Below, one piece after another: positions 19,057 to 28,002 of a stretch of 64,000 bases of DNA. Location of the stretch: positions 62,001-126,000 of the forward strand of contig NZ_JALKBC010000014.1 in NCBI RefSeq assembly GCF_023015865.1. Reading direction: 5' to 3'. The first letter of the stretch is position 1. The number at the start of each line of letters is the position of its first letter. Source of the DNA: Arenibacter sp. F26102. GTDB taxonomy: Bacteria > Bacteroidota > Bacteroidia > Flavobacteriales > Flavobacteriaceae. Below the pieces are notes generated by a model. That model did not search any database. It had not been told where the DNA came from and saw nothing but the letters and a program-made list of their open reading frames with translations. The position numbers and the translations under genes are program-made.

Positions 19057-20895
19057 TTAATTGGCCTTCGTGTAGAAAATTTCCAATTTTAATTTTTTAC
19101 CAGACTGCTCACTTGGCACATTATTACTGCCATATAGTACGGTCCCAAATGGATTCACAGTAGACATTACCGGTATTTCGCCCTCATTACCATTGGCCAG
19201 CATAGCTTTTCCAGTAGCGGTAATCCTTATATCCGAGGTCAATGACAAGTTTAGGGTAGCATTGGTAGAATCCCTTACAATCAAATCATTGATATAATTG
19301 GTAATCTTAATTTTATAACTCTGCCCTTTGTTGTTCGACCTACTCAGGCTTCCATCATAGTTGGTAATGTTACCGGCATTAAAATCCTCTTCAGATTCTA
19401 GAAATTGATTATAAACAGGTCCACCTGTATTATCCTTATTTAGATACAATTTTGACGGTTCAATAACAGTTCCCGCGGCATCCAAAGTATTTCTATCGAC
19501 ATAAAACACCAAATTGGCTTCATTTATTATCCAATTCTGGTTTTTGATCTGGTTAATAATTTCATAGCCGTTGACATCGTCAAAAAGTTTTATCTGGGCA
19601 AAACTCCCTGCCCCACCTTTTAAGTAAATTTTTGAGGCATTTTCACCATTGTCCAACCCATTTGTTATTTCAGCGGGATAGTCCTCATTGATAAAAGTAT
19701 TTACCGCATTGCCAATTGTTGCACCAGTACTACTATCTCTCCTAATAAAATTTAGCACAAATTCCCTTTCTGTTTTAACAACAGTTGCATCCGTTGAACT
19801 TGTTACAGCATCAAAGGTATAATTGATGGTAATATATCCTCGTGTTAGATCCAATAATACCAAAACATCGTCAGGAACCGATAAATGAACACCTCTAAAA
19901 AAATCAGCAAAGTTAGCCTGACTTAATAACTCGGAAGAACCCTCCTTATTTAGAATGTTCTGCTGAAAAAATTCCGAATTTAATTGAACCCTTATTCCCG
20001 GGGCAATACGGGTAGGAGCTTCCTCCGATTCGTCCACATCTTCAGTAGCCGCATCATCTTCCTTAAAAATCAATTCTTCCACATTGCTTATTTCAACAGG
20101 TCCTTCAAACAAAACGTCCGAAACATAGCCTGGAGAGAATTGTTGGGACGAATAATACTGCTGTGCCTCCTGAAAATTTGTACTGGGATCTAAATCCCTT
20201 AAAAAATAAGTGGATCGTTCTACTTTAAAATTAAAAGATTCCGGAATATTTCCATTGGCATCATAAATACTATCCAGGTCATATTTTATAGGAAATCTAT
20301 TTACCGCGGTATCCTCGTCCAAGTTATCATTGGTACCATCTCCGTCCGTATCCATATTTAGAGGGTCGGTTCCCAGGGATTTTTCCTGAATATCGGTCAA
20401 CGTATCACCGTCACTATCACTGTTGGCATCCTCGGGATCAGCATCAAACTCATCCGCAACACCATCAAGATCGCGGTCACCCTTAGGATTAGTTAAAAAT
20501 GGAATAAACAGGAAAACATCATTTACCGTTTCGTTCTCTTTTATGGTCAAGGTACTGGTATCTGTTTCCGCCGTTTCTTCTACCAAGGCAGAATAATTCC
20601 CAAAAACCGGATTCCCAGATGACAATTGAACCTGAGTGGTTATACTAGCTTCCGTTTTCCCATATACTGGATCATTATAATTACCTATCTGATAAACTGG
20701 CATCTTATTGGTCCTAACGGCCTCTATTTTCTTGTTGTAGGCAAAAACATCATACACTGCCTTACTGGCAGTAAAAGGTTCGCCACCAACTACACCACTG
20801 CCTATAGTCGTCAAATCCTCCTCACAGGACCCTAAAACTACAACAAGAAATATACCTGCTATAGCAGGTAATTTTAATCTGTTCAGTAAGTTCAT
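19057..20895 (-). CDS. DUF4270 family lipoprotein with calcium-binding-type Asp-rich insert
   Basis: The 612-residue protein has a lipobox VLGSC (Cys24) and the DUF4270 layout: an N-terminal GVVGGEPF...[33 protein letters not shown] block and a long beta-rich C-terminal region. The function of DUF4270 is not known; members are outer-membrane lipoproteins of Bacteroidota. Between about residues 140 and 196 it carries an insert of thrombospondin type 3-like repeats ([42 protein letters not shown]) expected to bind several calcium ions. It begins 5 bp after the GT5-like gene and is cotranscribed with it. Confidence 0.85.
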   Translation of the reverse strand: MNLLNRLKLPAIAGIFLVVVLGSCEEDLTTIGSGVVGGEPFTASKAVYDVFAYNKKIEAVRTNKMPVYQIGNYNDPVYGKTEASITTQVQLSSGNPVFGNYSALVEETAETDTSTLTIKENETVNDVFLFIPFLTNPKGDRDLDGVADEFDADPEDANSDSDGDTLTDIQEKSLGTDPLNMDTDGDGTNDNLDEDTAVNRFPIKYDLDSIYDANGNIPESFNFKVERSTYFLRDLDPSTNFQEAQQYYSSQQFSPGYVSDVLFEGPVEISNVEELIFKEDDAATEDVDESEEAPTRIAPGIRVQLNSEFFQQNILNKEGSSELLSQANFADFFRGVHLSVPDDVLVLLDLTRGYITINYTFDAVTSSTDATVVKTEREFVLNFIRRDSSTGATIGNAVNTFINEDYPAEITNGLDNGENASKIYLKGGAGSFAQIKLFDDVNGYEIINQIKNQNWIINEANLVFYVDRNTLDAAGTVIEPSKLYLNKDNTGGPVYNQFLESEEDFNAGNITNYDGSLSRSNNKGQSYKIKITNYINDLIVRDSTNATLNLSLTSDIRITATGKAMLANGNEGEIPVMSTVNPFGTVLYGSNNVPSEQSGKKLKLEIFYTKAN

Positions 20896-20900
20896 TTAGA

Positions 20901-21710
20901 TTATTTTAATACTTTGGTGTTATAAAAATTCATGTAAGCCTCCTCGAACTCCTGTAAAGGAACAAATGGCAGAACAGGTTTATCGAGCTTGGATATGTAG
21001 TCTTCCAAATCAGCTGGAATATCTTCGGCTGCTAAAATAACAGCATCGGCATAATCCACAGCAACTTTTAACAAATTATTATAATTGGGCTCGGAAAGCG
21101 CTTCTATACTTTCTTCAGGCACCCCGTCGAAAGCAATCTTTTTGATTAGGTCTTTGTCCAATGTACCATCAAAACCTTGTCCATAAACGGACATAACAAT
21201 CTGGCTGTCGGCAAACAAAGGCTCATCGGCGTATAATTTTTTAAGGTAAAGGGGCAGCAATGATGCCATCCAGCCATGCACATGGATAATATCTGGGGAC
21301 CAATTTAATTTCTTTACAGTCTCTACCACGCCCTTGGCAAAGAAAATAGCCCTTTCGTCATTGTCTGGAAAAGCATTTCCATCCTCATCGGTAAAGGTCG
21401 CCTTTCTTTTAAAATATTCATCATTATCAATGAAATATACCTGAATACGTTCTCTGGGAATGGAGGCCACTTTTATTATCAACGGCATATCCATATCGTT
21501 GATTACCAAATTCATCCCAGACAATCTAATTACCTCGTGCAATTGATGTCTACGTTCATTAATATTCCCAAACCTTGGCATAAAAATCCTAATCTGGCCG
21601 CCATTGCTGTTGACCATTCTTGGGGTTTCGTAAGACATTAAGGAAACTTCGTTCTCTGGTAGATAGGGTACTAATTCTGAAGATACAAACAATATCTTTT
21701 TGCCATTCAT
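20901..21710 (-). CDS. Truncated glycogen/starch synthase-like protein (GT5 N-terminal domain only)
   Basis: The 269-residue protein matches the N-terminal Rossmann domain of GT5 glycogen synthases: KILFVSSELVPYLPENEVSLM at the start, then RIFMPRFGNINERRHQLHEV, the YFIDNDEYFKR segment and the DIIHVHGWMASLLPLYLKK segment. True glycogen synthases have about 470 residues with a second GT-B domain; that domain is absent. The ADP-glucose-binding KxGG motif is replaced by NSNGG (34-38). The protein is therefore unlikely to make glycogen and may be regulatory or have another ligand. Its start is divergent from panC (103 bp between), and it leads the operon with the DUF4270 lipoprotein 5 bp downstream. 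Confidence 0.85.
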   Translation of the reverse strand: MNGKKILFVSSELVPYLPENEVSLMSYETPRMVNSNGGQIRIFMPRFGNINERRHQLHEVIRLSGMNLVINDMDMPLIIKVASIPRERIQVYFIDNDEYFKRKATFTDEDGNAFPDNDERAIFFAKGVVETVKKLNWSPDIIHVHGWMASLLPLYLKKLYADEPLFADSQIVMSVYGQGFDGTLDKDLIKKIAFDGVPEESIEALSEPNYNNLLKVAVDYADAVILAAEDIPADLEDYISKLDKPVLPFVPLQEFEEAYMNFYNTKVLK

Positions 21711-21746
21711 AAAAGCAATATTTTATTTATAGTGTAAGAGAAAGTG

Positions 21747-21754
21747 CAAAATTA
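21747..21754 (-). promoter_or_regulatory. Predicted -7 element for the GT5-like/DUF4270 operon
   Basis: On the minus strand TAATTTTG fits TAnnTTTG exactly, 36 nt before the start codon. No clear -33 TTTG is visible at the expected distance, so the call is tentative. Confidence 0.4.
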
Positions 21755-21785
21755 CAAAAATTATACAGATTAGCAGTAATTATAG

Positions 21786-21793
21786 TAAGTTTG
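21786..21793 (+). promoter_or_regulatory. Predicted -7 element for panC
   Basis: TAAGTTTG fits TAnnTTTG exactly and ends 20 nt before the panC ATG. It lies back to back with the minus-strand element at 21747-21754. A -33 match is not evident. Confidence 0.4.
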
Positions 21794-21813
21794 CTCTCTT
21801 TTAAGTAAAACGC

Positions 21814-22656
21814 ATGCAGTTGATTAACACGAAAAAGGAGATTAAATCCTATCTATTATCCCAGGCGAAAACCAAAACTATAGGTTTGATCCCAACCATG
21901 GGGGCTTTGCATTTGGGACATATGTCCTTGGTTAAAAGATCGATTGGGGAAAATGACATCACCCTGGTAAGCATTTTTGTAAACCCCACCCAATTTAATA
22001 ATAAGGAAGATCTAGAGAAGTACCCTAGCACTTTGGATGCAGATATTTCCCTTTTAAAAACCGCTTCTGATAAAATCGTCGTCTTTGCTCCCTCTGCCTC
22101 GGAAATGTATTCTGGAGGGATTACCTCCAAAACATACGATTTTGGAGGACTGGATAATGTTATGGAAGGTGAATTCAGAGAGGGACATTTTGATGGTGTA
22201 GGTACCATTGTTGAAAAATTACTGAGCTTGATAACACCTACCAGGGCGTACTTTGGGGAAAAGGATTTTCAACAACTCCAGATTATCAGAAAACTCGTAA
22301 AAATTACTGATTTACCTATAGAAATAATAGGTTGCCCCATAGTCCGTGAAGCCAACGGTCTCGCCATGAGTTCCAGAAACGAACGATTATCCAAAGAACT
22401 AAGAAAAGAGGCCGCTTATATCTACGAGACGCTCCAAGCTGCCAAACAAAAATTTGGCACGAAAAGTGCTAATTTTGTAGTGGAATGGGTTAAAAAGCAA
22501 TTTGAGACCCATCCGAACTTAAAACTGGAATATGTGAAAATTGCAGACATAAATCAATTGAAGCCTGTAATAAGAAAAAATAGAAATTTAAAATATAGGG
22601 CCTTTATCGCCGTTTATGCCGGAGATGTGAGGCTTATAGATAACATTGCCCTTTAA
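21814..22656 (+). CDS. panC: Pantoate--beta-alanine ligase (pantothenate synthetase)
   Basis: The 280-residue enzyme joins pantoate and beta-alanine with ATP to make pantothenate, the vitamin B5 precursor of CoA. The nucleotide-binding HIGH-type motif is in IPTMGALHLGHMSLV. Further signatures are VSIFVNPTQFNNKEDLEKYP, the GHFDGVGTIVEKLL segment, the AYFGEKDFQQLQIIRKLV segment and the KMSKS-like stretch LAMSSRNERLS. Length is normal. panD follows 75 bp downstream on the same strand, so beta-alanine supply and use are adjacent. panB is not in the window. Confidence 0.97.
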   Translation: MQLINTKKEIKSYLLSQAKTKTIGLIPTMGALHLGHMSLVKRSIGENDITLVSIFVNPTQFNNKEDLEKYPSTLDADISLLKTASDKIVVFAPSASEMYSGGITSKTYDFGGLDNVMEGEFREGHFDGVGTIVEKLLSLITPTRAYFGEKDFQQLQIIRKLVKITDLPIEIIGCPIVREANGLAMSSRNERLSKELRKEAAYIYETLQAAKQKFGTKSANFVVEWVKKQFETHPNLKLEYVKIADINQLKPVIRKNRNLKYRAFIAVYAGDVRLIDNIAL

Positions 22657-22731
22657 TTATTAAATCTTATACCATAATATCGCCAAAATAAAATTGGAAA
22701 TCCAATTGGCATAAATGATTAACTTTGTCCC

Positions 22732-23082
22732 ATGCAAATAGAAGTTGTAAAATCTAAAATACACCGCGTAAAAGTGACGGGTGCTGACCTCAACTACATA
22801 GGCAGTATTACCATCGATGAAGATTTGATGGATGCGGCCAATATTATTAGAGGTGAAAAGGTGCAAATTGTAAATAATGACAATGGCGAAAGACTGGAAA
22901 CCTATGCAATTCCGGGAACCAGAGGTAGTGGTGAGGTAACCCTGAATGGTGCCGCCGCAAGAAAAGTAGCCGTTGGCGATGTTCTGATTTTAATTACATA
23001 TGCCACAATGGATATTGAATTGGCCAAGAAATTCAACCCTTCCTTGGTTTTCCCCAATGAGGAAACCAATCTTTTAACCTAG
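22732..23082 (+). CDS. panD: Aspartate 1-decarboxylase precursor
   Basis: The 116-residue proenzyme makes beta-alanine from aspartate. It cleaves itself between Gly24 and Ser25 ([10 protein letters not shown]) to form the catalytic pyruvoyl group. The family segments [20 protein letters not shown] and [16 protein letters not shown] are intact. It lies 75 bp after panC. A TAACTTTG matching the Bacteroidota -7 consensus at 22720-22727 ends only 4 nt before the ATG, so any transcript from it would have almost no leader. The following membrane protein gene starts 2 bp after the stop. Confidence 0.97.
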   Translation: MQIEVVKSKIHRVKVTGADLNYIGSITIDEDLMDAANIIRGEKVQIVNNDNGERLETYAIPGTRGSGEVTLNGAAARKVAVGDVLILITYATMDIELAKKFNPSLVFPNEETNLLT

Positions 23083-23084
23083 TT

Positions 23085-24050
23085 TTGAAGTCTACCATAA
23101 AGAATTCCTTAAAGACATTTCTCCCTATTTTACTGGGTATTTTTTTAGTTTGGTATTCCTATTACATTACCTCCGAAGAGGATAGATTGGAAATAATACA
23201 TTACATAAAAAATGCCGATCTATTTTGGGTCGGCATATCCGTTTTTTTAGGTATCCTTACCCACCTTTCCCGGGCTATAAGATGGAACTATTTATTGGAA
23301 CCTCTGGGCTACAAACCAAAATTGTTCAACAATATATTGATCATATTAACGGCCTATTTTACAAACTTGGGCATACCAAGGTCCGGCGAAATACTAAGAG
23401 CCACGGCCTTGGCCACTTACGAGCATGTACCTTTCGAAAAAGGGTTTGGAACCATAGTTACGGAGAGGGTCATAGACCTGGTTATGCTATTCCTCATTGT
23501 TGGCATAGCCCTGTTTTTACAAACTGAAATTATTTGGGGTTTCCTGGAGCAAAAAGGGTTTAATCTCGTGTTGCTATCCGTACTTCTGGGTTCAGCAATC
23601 TTAGGCATTGCCTTAATGATGTATGTGGTGAAAAAATCGAAATCGAAATTGGCCACAAAACTAAAAACATTTCTAAAAGGTCTTTTGGATGGCATCCTAA
23701 GTATCTTTAAAATGAAGAATAAATGGAGTTTTGTTTTTCATACCCTCTTTATATGGCTAGCCTATATTGCAATGTTCTGGGTAATAAAATATACGGTTTC
23801 GGAAACCATGGACCTTAGTGTGAGCCAATTATTGGTCGCCTTTGTTGCCGGAGCCTTTGCCATGTCCGCCACCAATGGGGGAATAGGCATTTATCCCATT
23901 GCCGTGAGCAGTGCATTGGCAATTTTTGGCATCAGTAAAGTGTCAGGTGATGCTTTTGGTTGGATTATGTGGATTTCACAAACTTTAATGGTAGTGGTAT
24001 TTGGCGCAATATCTTTTCTGATTTTACCGTTATGGAACAGAAACAAATAG
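23085..24050 (+). CDS. Lysylphosphatidylglycerol synthase TM-like flippase-type membrane protein (YbhN/UPF0104)
   Basis: The 321-residue protein has about eight transmembrane helices and the family pattern: LVWYSYY in the first helix, the motif LSRAIRWNYLLEPLGYKPK after the second, YFTNLGIPRSGEILRATALATYEHVPFEKGFGTIVTERVID across the middle (split here by the usual loop), and SATNGGIGIYPIAVSSAL near the end. Related proteins handle lipid or polyprenyl-linked substrates in the inner membrane; the substrate here is not known. The start is a TTG at 23085, 2 bp after the panD stop; no ATG is available before the first helix. Coupling with panD looks like translational convenience and implies no shared pathway. 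Confidence 0.8.
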   Translation: MKSTIKNSLKTFLPILLGIFLVWYSYYITSEEDRLEIIHYIKNADLFWVGISVFLGILTHLSRAIRWNYLLEPLGYKPKLFNNILIILTAYFTNLGIPRSGEILRATALATYEHVPFEKGFGTIVTERVIDLVMLFLIVGIALFLQTEIIWGFLEQKGFNLVLLSVLLGSAILGIALMMYVVKKSKSKLATKLKTFLKGLLDGILSIFKMKNKWSFVFHTLFIWLAYIAMFWVIKYTVSETMDLSVSQLLVAFVAGAFAMSATNGGIGIYPIAVSSALAIFGISKVSGDAFGWIMWISQTLMVVVFGAISFLILPLWNRNK

Positions 24051-24075
24051 TCTTCTATTACCCAAATACCATTCT

Positions 24076-25218
24076 ATGCAACGTTTTATTACTTTATTGG
24101 CATTGTTCATTTGCCTTGGCAGCACAGCACAGGTAAAAAAAGAAATATTCGAATCCTTTAAATTACAAGAGCGCCGGGATGTGCAATACTACTTCCCTGA
24201 AAGCTATACTCCAGATAAAAAATATCCGGTAATCCTTGTATTGGATGGAGAATACCTATTTGAACAAGTGGTTGCCAACGCTAAATTTTACAGTAATTTT
24301 CACGGCATGCCGGAAGCAATTATTGTTGGCGTGGAACAATCCAAAAATAATTTAAGGAATGAAGATTGTGGCTTTGAGCCAGATAGTGGTCTCCCCACAG
24401 AAAAGGGAAAATTATTTTTCGAATTTTTGGGAATGGAACTCATCCCTTATTTGGAAACCAAATTCAGCACAGCTCCTTTTAAAATGTTCGTGGGGTATGA
24501 TATTACCGCTAATTTTGGAAATTTTTATCTATTTAAGGACGAATCCCTCTTCAATGCCTATATAAGCATTTCACCCTTATTGGCGCCTGAAATGGAAACA
24601 AGGATACCTTCAAGACTATCGGTCATGAATAAGAAAATATTCTATCAATTGATTTTGGAAGGCGAAAGAAGTGAAAATAGTAATAGAGTATTGACACTGG
24701 ATCAAAATCTAAAAGGGATGGACAGTGATAATTTGCACTATTTCTTTGATAAATACGAGAATGCGGACCATATTTCAGTAGCTACATACGGAATAGGGAA
24801 AGCCTTTGATAATATCTTTGGTATGTTCAAACCTATAAGCCCAAAAGAGTACAGAGAAAAGATCTTAACCCAAGTTGGACCTGTATTTACATATTTAGAG
24901 GACAAACAAACCTCCATTGAAAAACTATTTGGCTTTAAAAAAACAACAAGTCTCAACGATATTATGGCCATTTATGCAGCCTCTAGAAAAAAGGAAGATT
25001 TTGAATCCCTGAAGCCCTTATCGGACCTTTGTAAAAAAGAGTATCCCAATACCATGTTGGGTTTTTATTTTGAAGGCGAATATTACGAACAATTGGGTGA
25101 ACCCAAAAAAGCGCTCAGGACATTTGAAAAAGCTTTTGGTATGGAAGAAATAGATTTCCTCACCAAAGAGATGGCTTTGGAAAAAATTGATGCACTTAAG
25201 GCCGATTTTGGATACTAA
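24076..25218 (+). CDS. Secreted esterase D-like alpha/beta-hydrolase with substituted nucleophile, TPR-like tail
   Basis: The 380-residue protein has a Sec signal (about 1-18, GSTAQ) and an esterase-D-type alpha/beta-hydrolase region: RRDVQYYFPESYTPDKKYPVILVLDGEYLF, the AIIVGVEQ strand and ELIPYLETKF. At the nucleophile elbow, where active relatives have GHSxGG, it has VGYDITANF, with Asp142 in place of Ser. The candidate catalytic His232 (NADHISVATY) is kept. It is probably not a normal serine esterase and may be binding-only. The C-terminal 100 residues form helical pairs like TPRs (GFYFEGEYYEQLGEPKKALRTFEKAF). It begins 25 bp after the preceding membrane protein gene on the same strand. 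Confidence 0.8.
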   Translation: MQRFITLLALFICLGSTAQVKKEIFESFKLQERRDVQYYFPESYTPDKKYPVILVLDGEYLFEQVVANAKFYSNFHGMPEAIIVGVEQSKNNLRNEDCGFEPDSGLPTEKGKLFFEFLGMELIPYLETKFSTAPFKMFVGYDITANFGNFYLFKDESLFNAYISISPLLAPEMETRIPSRLSVMNKKIFYQLILEGERSENSNRVLTLDQNLKGMDSDNLHYFFDKYENADHISVATYGIGKAFDNIFGMFKPISPKEYREKILTQVGPVFTYLEDKQTSIEKLFGFKKTTSLNDIMAIYAASRKKEDFESLKPLSDLCKKEYPNTMLGFYFEGEYYEQLGEPKKALRTFEKAFGMEEIDFLTKEMALEKIDALKADFGY

Positions 25219-25418
25219 GGAAGCGCAACTGCATTAAAAGGAAAGTCTAAACATGATTTTTCTGAGCCATAATAAGTTTAAAAATCATCGGAGAGCAAAT
25301 AATTACCATCCCCATCGAATATTGCAAACTGCTGTTCGTATCATTTTTATCTAAGACTATAAATCCCACATTATTTTTCAAACTTCTTACTACCTTAGCA
25401 CAAAGCTTAAAGTAGATA

Positions 25419-26780
25419 ATGGCCAAAACGAAAACGGCATTTTTTTGTCAGAACTGCGGAACCCAATATGCCAAGTGGGTAGGACAATGTGGTTCCTGCA
25501 AGGAATGGAATACCATAGTGGAAGAAGTTATTCAGAAAGAGGAAAAAGTATCATGGAAAAGCTCTTCCCAACCCTCAACAAAAGTTGCAAAGCCATTAAG
25601 GGTCAACGAAATAAGTACCGACAAAGAAATTAGGCTCAATACCTTTGATCTGGAATTCAATAGAGTTCTTGGCGGTGGGTTGGTCCCTGGATCTCTAACC
25701 CTTTTGGGAGGGGAGCCGGGAGTGGGAAAAAGTACCTTAATGTTACAAATAGCGCTTAAACTTCCGTATAAGACCTTATACGTATCAGGGGAGGAGAGTC
25801 AAAAACAAATTAAAATGCGGGCGGATCGCATCCATCCCAATAGTGAAACTTGTTTTATCCTTACCGAGACCAAAACACAAAATATTTTTCGTCAAATCGA
25901 GGCCACGGAACCCGACATAGTAGTCATAGATTCTATACAGACCCTTCATACCGATTATATTGAATCTACAGCAGGCAGTATTTCCCAAATTAAGGAATGC
26001 ACCGCAGAACTCATAAAATTTGCCAAGGAAACCAACACTCCGGTTATCCTAATTGGGCACATTACAAAGGATGGCACCATTGCCGGACCAAAAATATTGG
26101 AGCATATGGTAGATACCGTATTGCAATTTGAAGGCGATAGAAATTATGTATACCGTATCCTCAGGTCCCTTAAAAACAGATTTGGATCTACTTCAGAATT
26201 GGGTATATACGAAATGCAGGGCAGTGGTTTGCGAGAAGTAAACAATCCGTCCGAAATTTTGATTTCCAAGAACGACGAAGGATTAAGCGGTACGTCCATC
26301 GCCTCCACTGTGGAGGGCATGCGTCCACTAATGATTGAAATTCAGGCCTTGGTAAGCACAGCAGTATATGGCACACCACAACGCTCCTCAACGGGTTATA
26401 ATGCAAAGCGATTAAATATGCTTCTTGCGGTCCTGGAAAAAAGAGCCGGATTTAAATTGGCAGCAAAGGATGTATTTCTCAATATCACCGGTGGTATATC
26501 GGTGGATGACCCGGCTATTGATCTGGCAGTAATTGCGGCGATACTCTCTAGCAACGAGGACATTCCCATAGAAAAAGGGGTGTGTTTTGCGGCCGAAGTA
26601 GGCCTGGCAGGTGAAATAAGGCCTGTACAAAGAATAGATCAGCGCATCTTGGAAGCTCAAAAGTTGGGTTTCAGCACTATCTATGTTTCCAAAAACAACA
26701 AGATAACATTAAAAAACACCCAAATCCGAATTCAATTGGCGGCAAGGATCGAGGATGTTGCCAATAGCCTGTTCTCTTAA
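25419..26780 (+). CDS. radA: DNA repair protein RadA
   Basis: The 453-residue RecA-like protein helps branch migration in recombination repair. It has the N-terminal zinc finger (CQNC...CGSC, residues 9-31), a Walker A GGEPGVGKST, Walker B in DIVVIDSIQTL, the RadA-specific LKNRFGS motif and a C-terminal Lon-protease-like domain (about 280-453, with GGISVDDPAIDLAV). Length is normal. It stands alone on the plus strand, 200 bp after the esterase-like gene; a TACCTTAG at 25391-25398 is one base from the -7 consensus and may be its promoter. Confidence 0.97.
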   Translation: MAKTKTAFFCQNCGTQYAKWVGQCGSCKEWNTIVEEVIQKEEKVSWKSSSQPSTKVAKPLRVNEISTDKEIRLNTFDLEFNRVLGGGLVPGSLTLLGGEPGVGKSTLMLQIALKLPYKTLYVSGEESQKQIKMRADRIHPNSETCFILTETKTQNIFRQIEATEPDIVVIDSIQTLHTDYIESTAGSISQIKECTAELIKFAKETNTPVILIGHITKDGTIAGPKILEHMVDTVLQFEGDRNYVYRILRSLKNRFGSTSELGIYEMQGSGLREVNNPSEILISKNDEGLSGTSIASTVEGMRPLMIEIQALVSTAVYGTPQRSSTGYNAKRLNMLLAVLEKRAGFKLAAKDVFLNITGGISVDDPAIDLAVIAAILSSNEDIPIEKGVCFAAEVGLAGEIRPVQRIDQRILEAQKLGFSTIYVSKNNKITLKNTQIRIQLAARIEDVANSLFS

Positions 26781-26797
26781 CCCTTATTATTTGTTCG

Positions 26798-26905
26798 CTA
26801 TTTTTTTGAATTAAACATCCTTGCCAGAACCATCATCAGTACCACAACCACTACAATTAAGCCGAGTTGCCAAAAACCTACTTTTAAAAAATTCATCGCT
26901 ATCAT
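26798..26905 (-). CDS. Short membrane peptide gene (35 aa)
   Basis: A frame of 35 codons begins 4 nt beyond the stop of the aldo/keto reductase on the same strand, with AGGA just before its ATG (or at the inner ATG, 26896). The product is MNFLKVGFWQLGLIVV-like: a short amphipathic start, a dozen aliphatic residues forming one membrane helix, and a basic tail ending in NSKK. It resembles the small single-helix proteins that are often missed by gene callers. The function is unknown. Confidence 0.5.
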   Translation of the reverse strand: MIAMNFLKVGFWQLGLIVVVVVLMMVLARMFNSKK

Positions 26906-26909
26906 ATCC

Positions 26910-27950
26910 TCAAGGAGCTGGATTAGGAATTTCATTATGTATCGCCTCAATACCCTTTAGTACCTCCTCGCTCAGTTCCACATCTATACTCCCAATATTT
27001 TCCTTTAACTGATCCATAGTGGTGGCGCCAATTATATTAGACGTTAGAAATGGTCTTGAATTCACAAAGGCAAGTGCCATTTGCGCCAACGACAAATCGT
27101 TTGCCTGTGCCAATTCAAAATATTTTTGGGTTGCCTTAACGGCGGTATCACTACTGTACCTATTATAATTTGGAAAAAGGGCAATCCTGGAATTCTCAGG
27201 TTTCCTATCTCCCAAATACTTGCCGCTCAACGTACCAAAGCCCAAAGGCGAATAAGCCAATAAGCCTAAATTTTCTCTATGACAAATTTCGGCCAAACCA
27301 ACTTCAAAAAGACGGTTTAAAAGGCTATAAGGATTCTGTATGGTAATCATTCTTGGCAAACTGGCATGCACCTTGCTTTCCTCCAAATACCTCATGGCTC
27401 CCCAAGGAGTTTCATTGGATATGCCCACATGTCTAATTTTCCCCTCTCGGACAAGGTCTCTTAATGTTTCCAAAATCTGATGGATATTGTCCTCCCAATG
27501 ATCACTAATACTATGCTTGTACCCCCTTTTTCCAAAATAATTGGTTGTACGGTCAGGCCAGTGCAACTGATACAGATCTAAGTAATCTGTCTGCAAGCGG
27601 TTGAGGCTTCCTTCAACGGCCGATTTTATAGATTCGCGATTTATCCCCGTAGTCCTAATAAATTTGGTCATTTCCGCCTTTCCAGCGATTTTTGAAGCCA
27701 AAATTACCTTATCGCGGTTTCTTTTCTTTTTAAACCAATTGCCAATAATTCTTTCGGTGTCCGCATAACGTTCCTTTGTGGCAGGAATGGGATACAATTC
27801 CGCTGTGTCAAAAAAATTAATCCCCTGTTCAAGGGCATAATCCATTTGCTGGTGACCTTCCTCTTCTAAATTTTGCCGACCCCAGGTCATGGTGCCAAGG
27901 CATATTTTACTAACTTCAATATCGGTGTGGGGGAGATTGGTATATTTCAT
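26910..27950 (-). CDS. Aldo/keto reductase (Tas-like)
   Basis: The product from the ATG at 27950 has 346 residues; a slightly longer frame starts at a TTG and is less likely. It is an NADPH-dependent aldo/keto reductase with the TIM-barrel catalytic set: Asp and Tyr in FFDTAELYP, Lys in VILASKIAG and His in LYQLHWPDRT. The long insertion with RTTNYFGKRGYKHSISDHWEDN is typical of the Tas/YajO-like branch. The cofactor region is near IIGATTMDQLKENI. The physiological substrate is unknown. A 35-codon gene follows within 4 nt. Confidence 0.92.
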   Translation of the reverse strand: MKYTNLPHTDIEVSKICLGTMTWGRQNLEEEGHQQMDYALEQGINFFDTAELYPIPATKERYADTERIIGNWFKKKRNRDKVILASKIAGKAEMTKFIRTTGINRESIKSAVEGSLNRLQTDYLDLYQLHWPDRTTNYFGKRGYKHSISDHWEDNIHQILETLRDLVREGKIRHVGISNETPWGAMRYLEESKVHASLPRMITIQNPYSLLNRLFEVGLAEICHRENLGLLAYSPLGFGTLSGKYLGDRKPENSRIALFPNYNRYSSDTAVKATQKYFELAQANDLSLAQMALAFVNSRPFLTSNIIGATTMDQLKENIGSIDVELSEEVLKGIEAIHNEIPNPAP

Positions 27951-28002
27951 TTCGTACAATAACTTAATATTTTCAATTTAATTTTATAAATGCGATGTAG
28001 AT

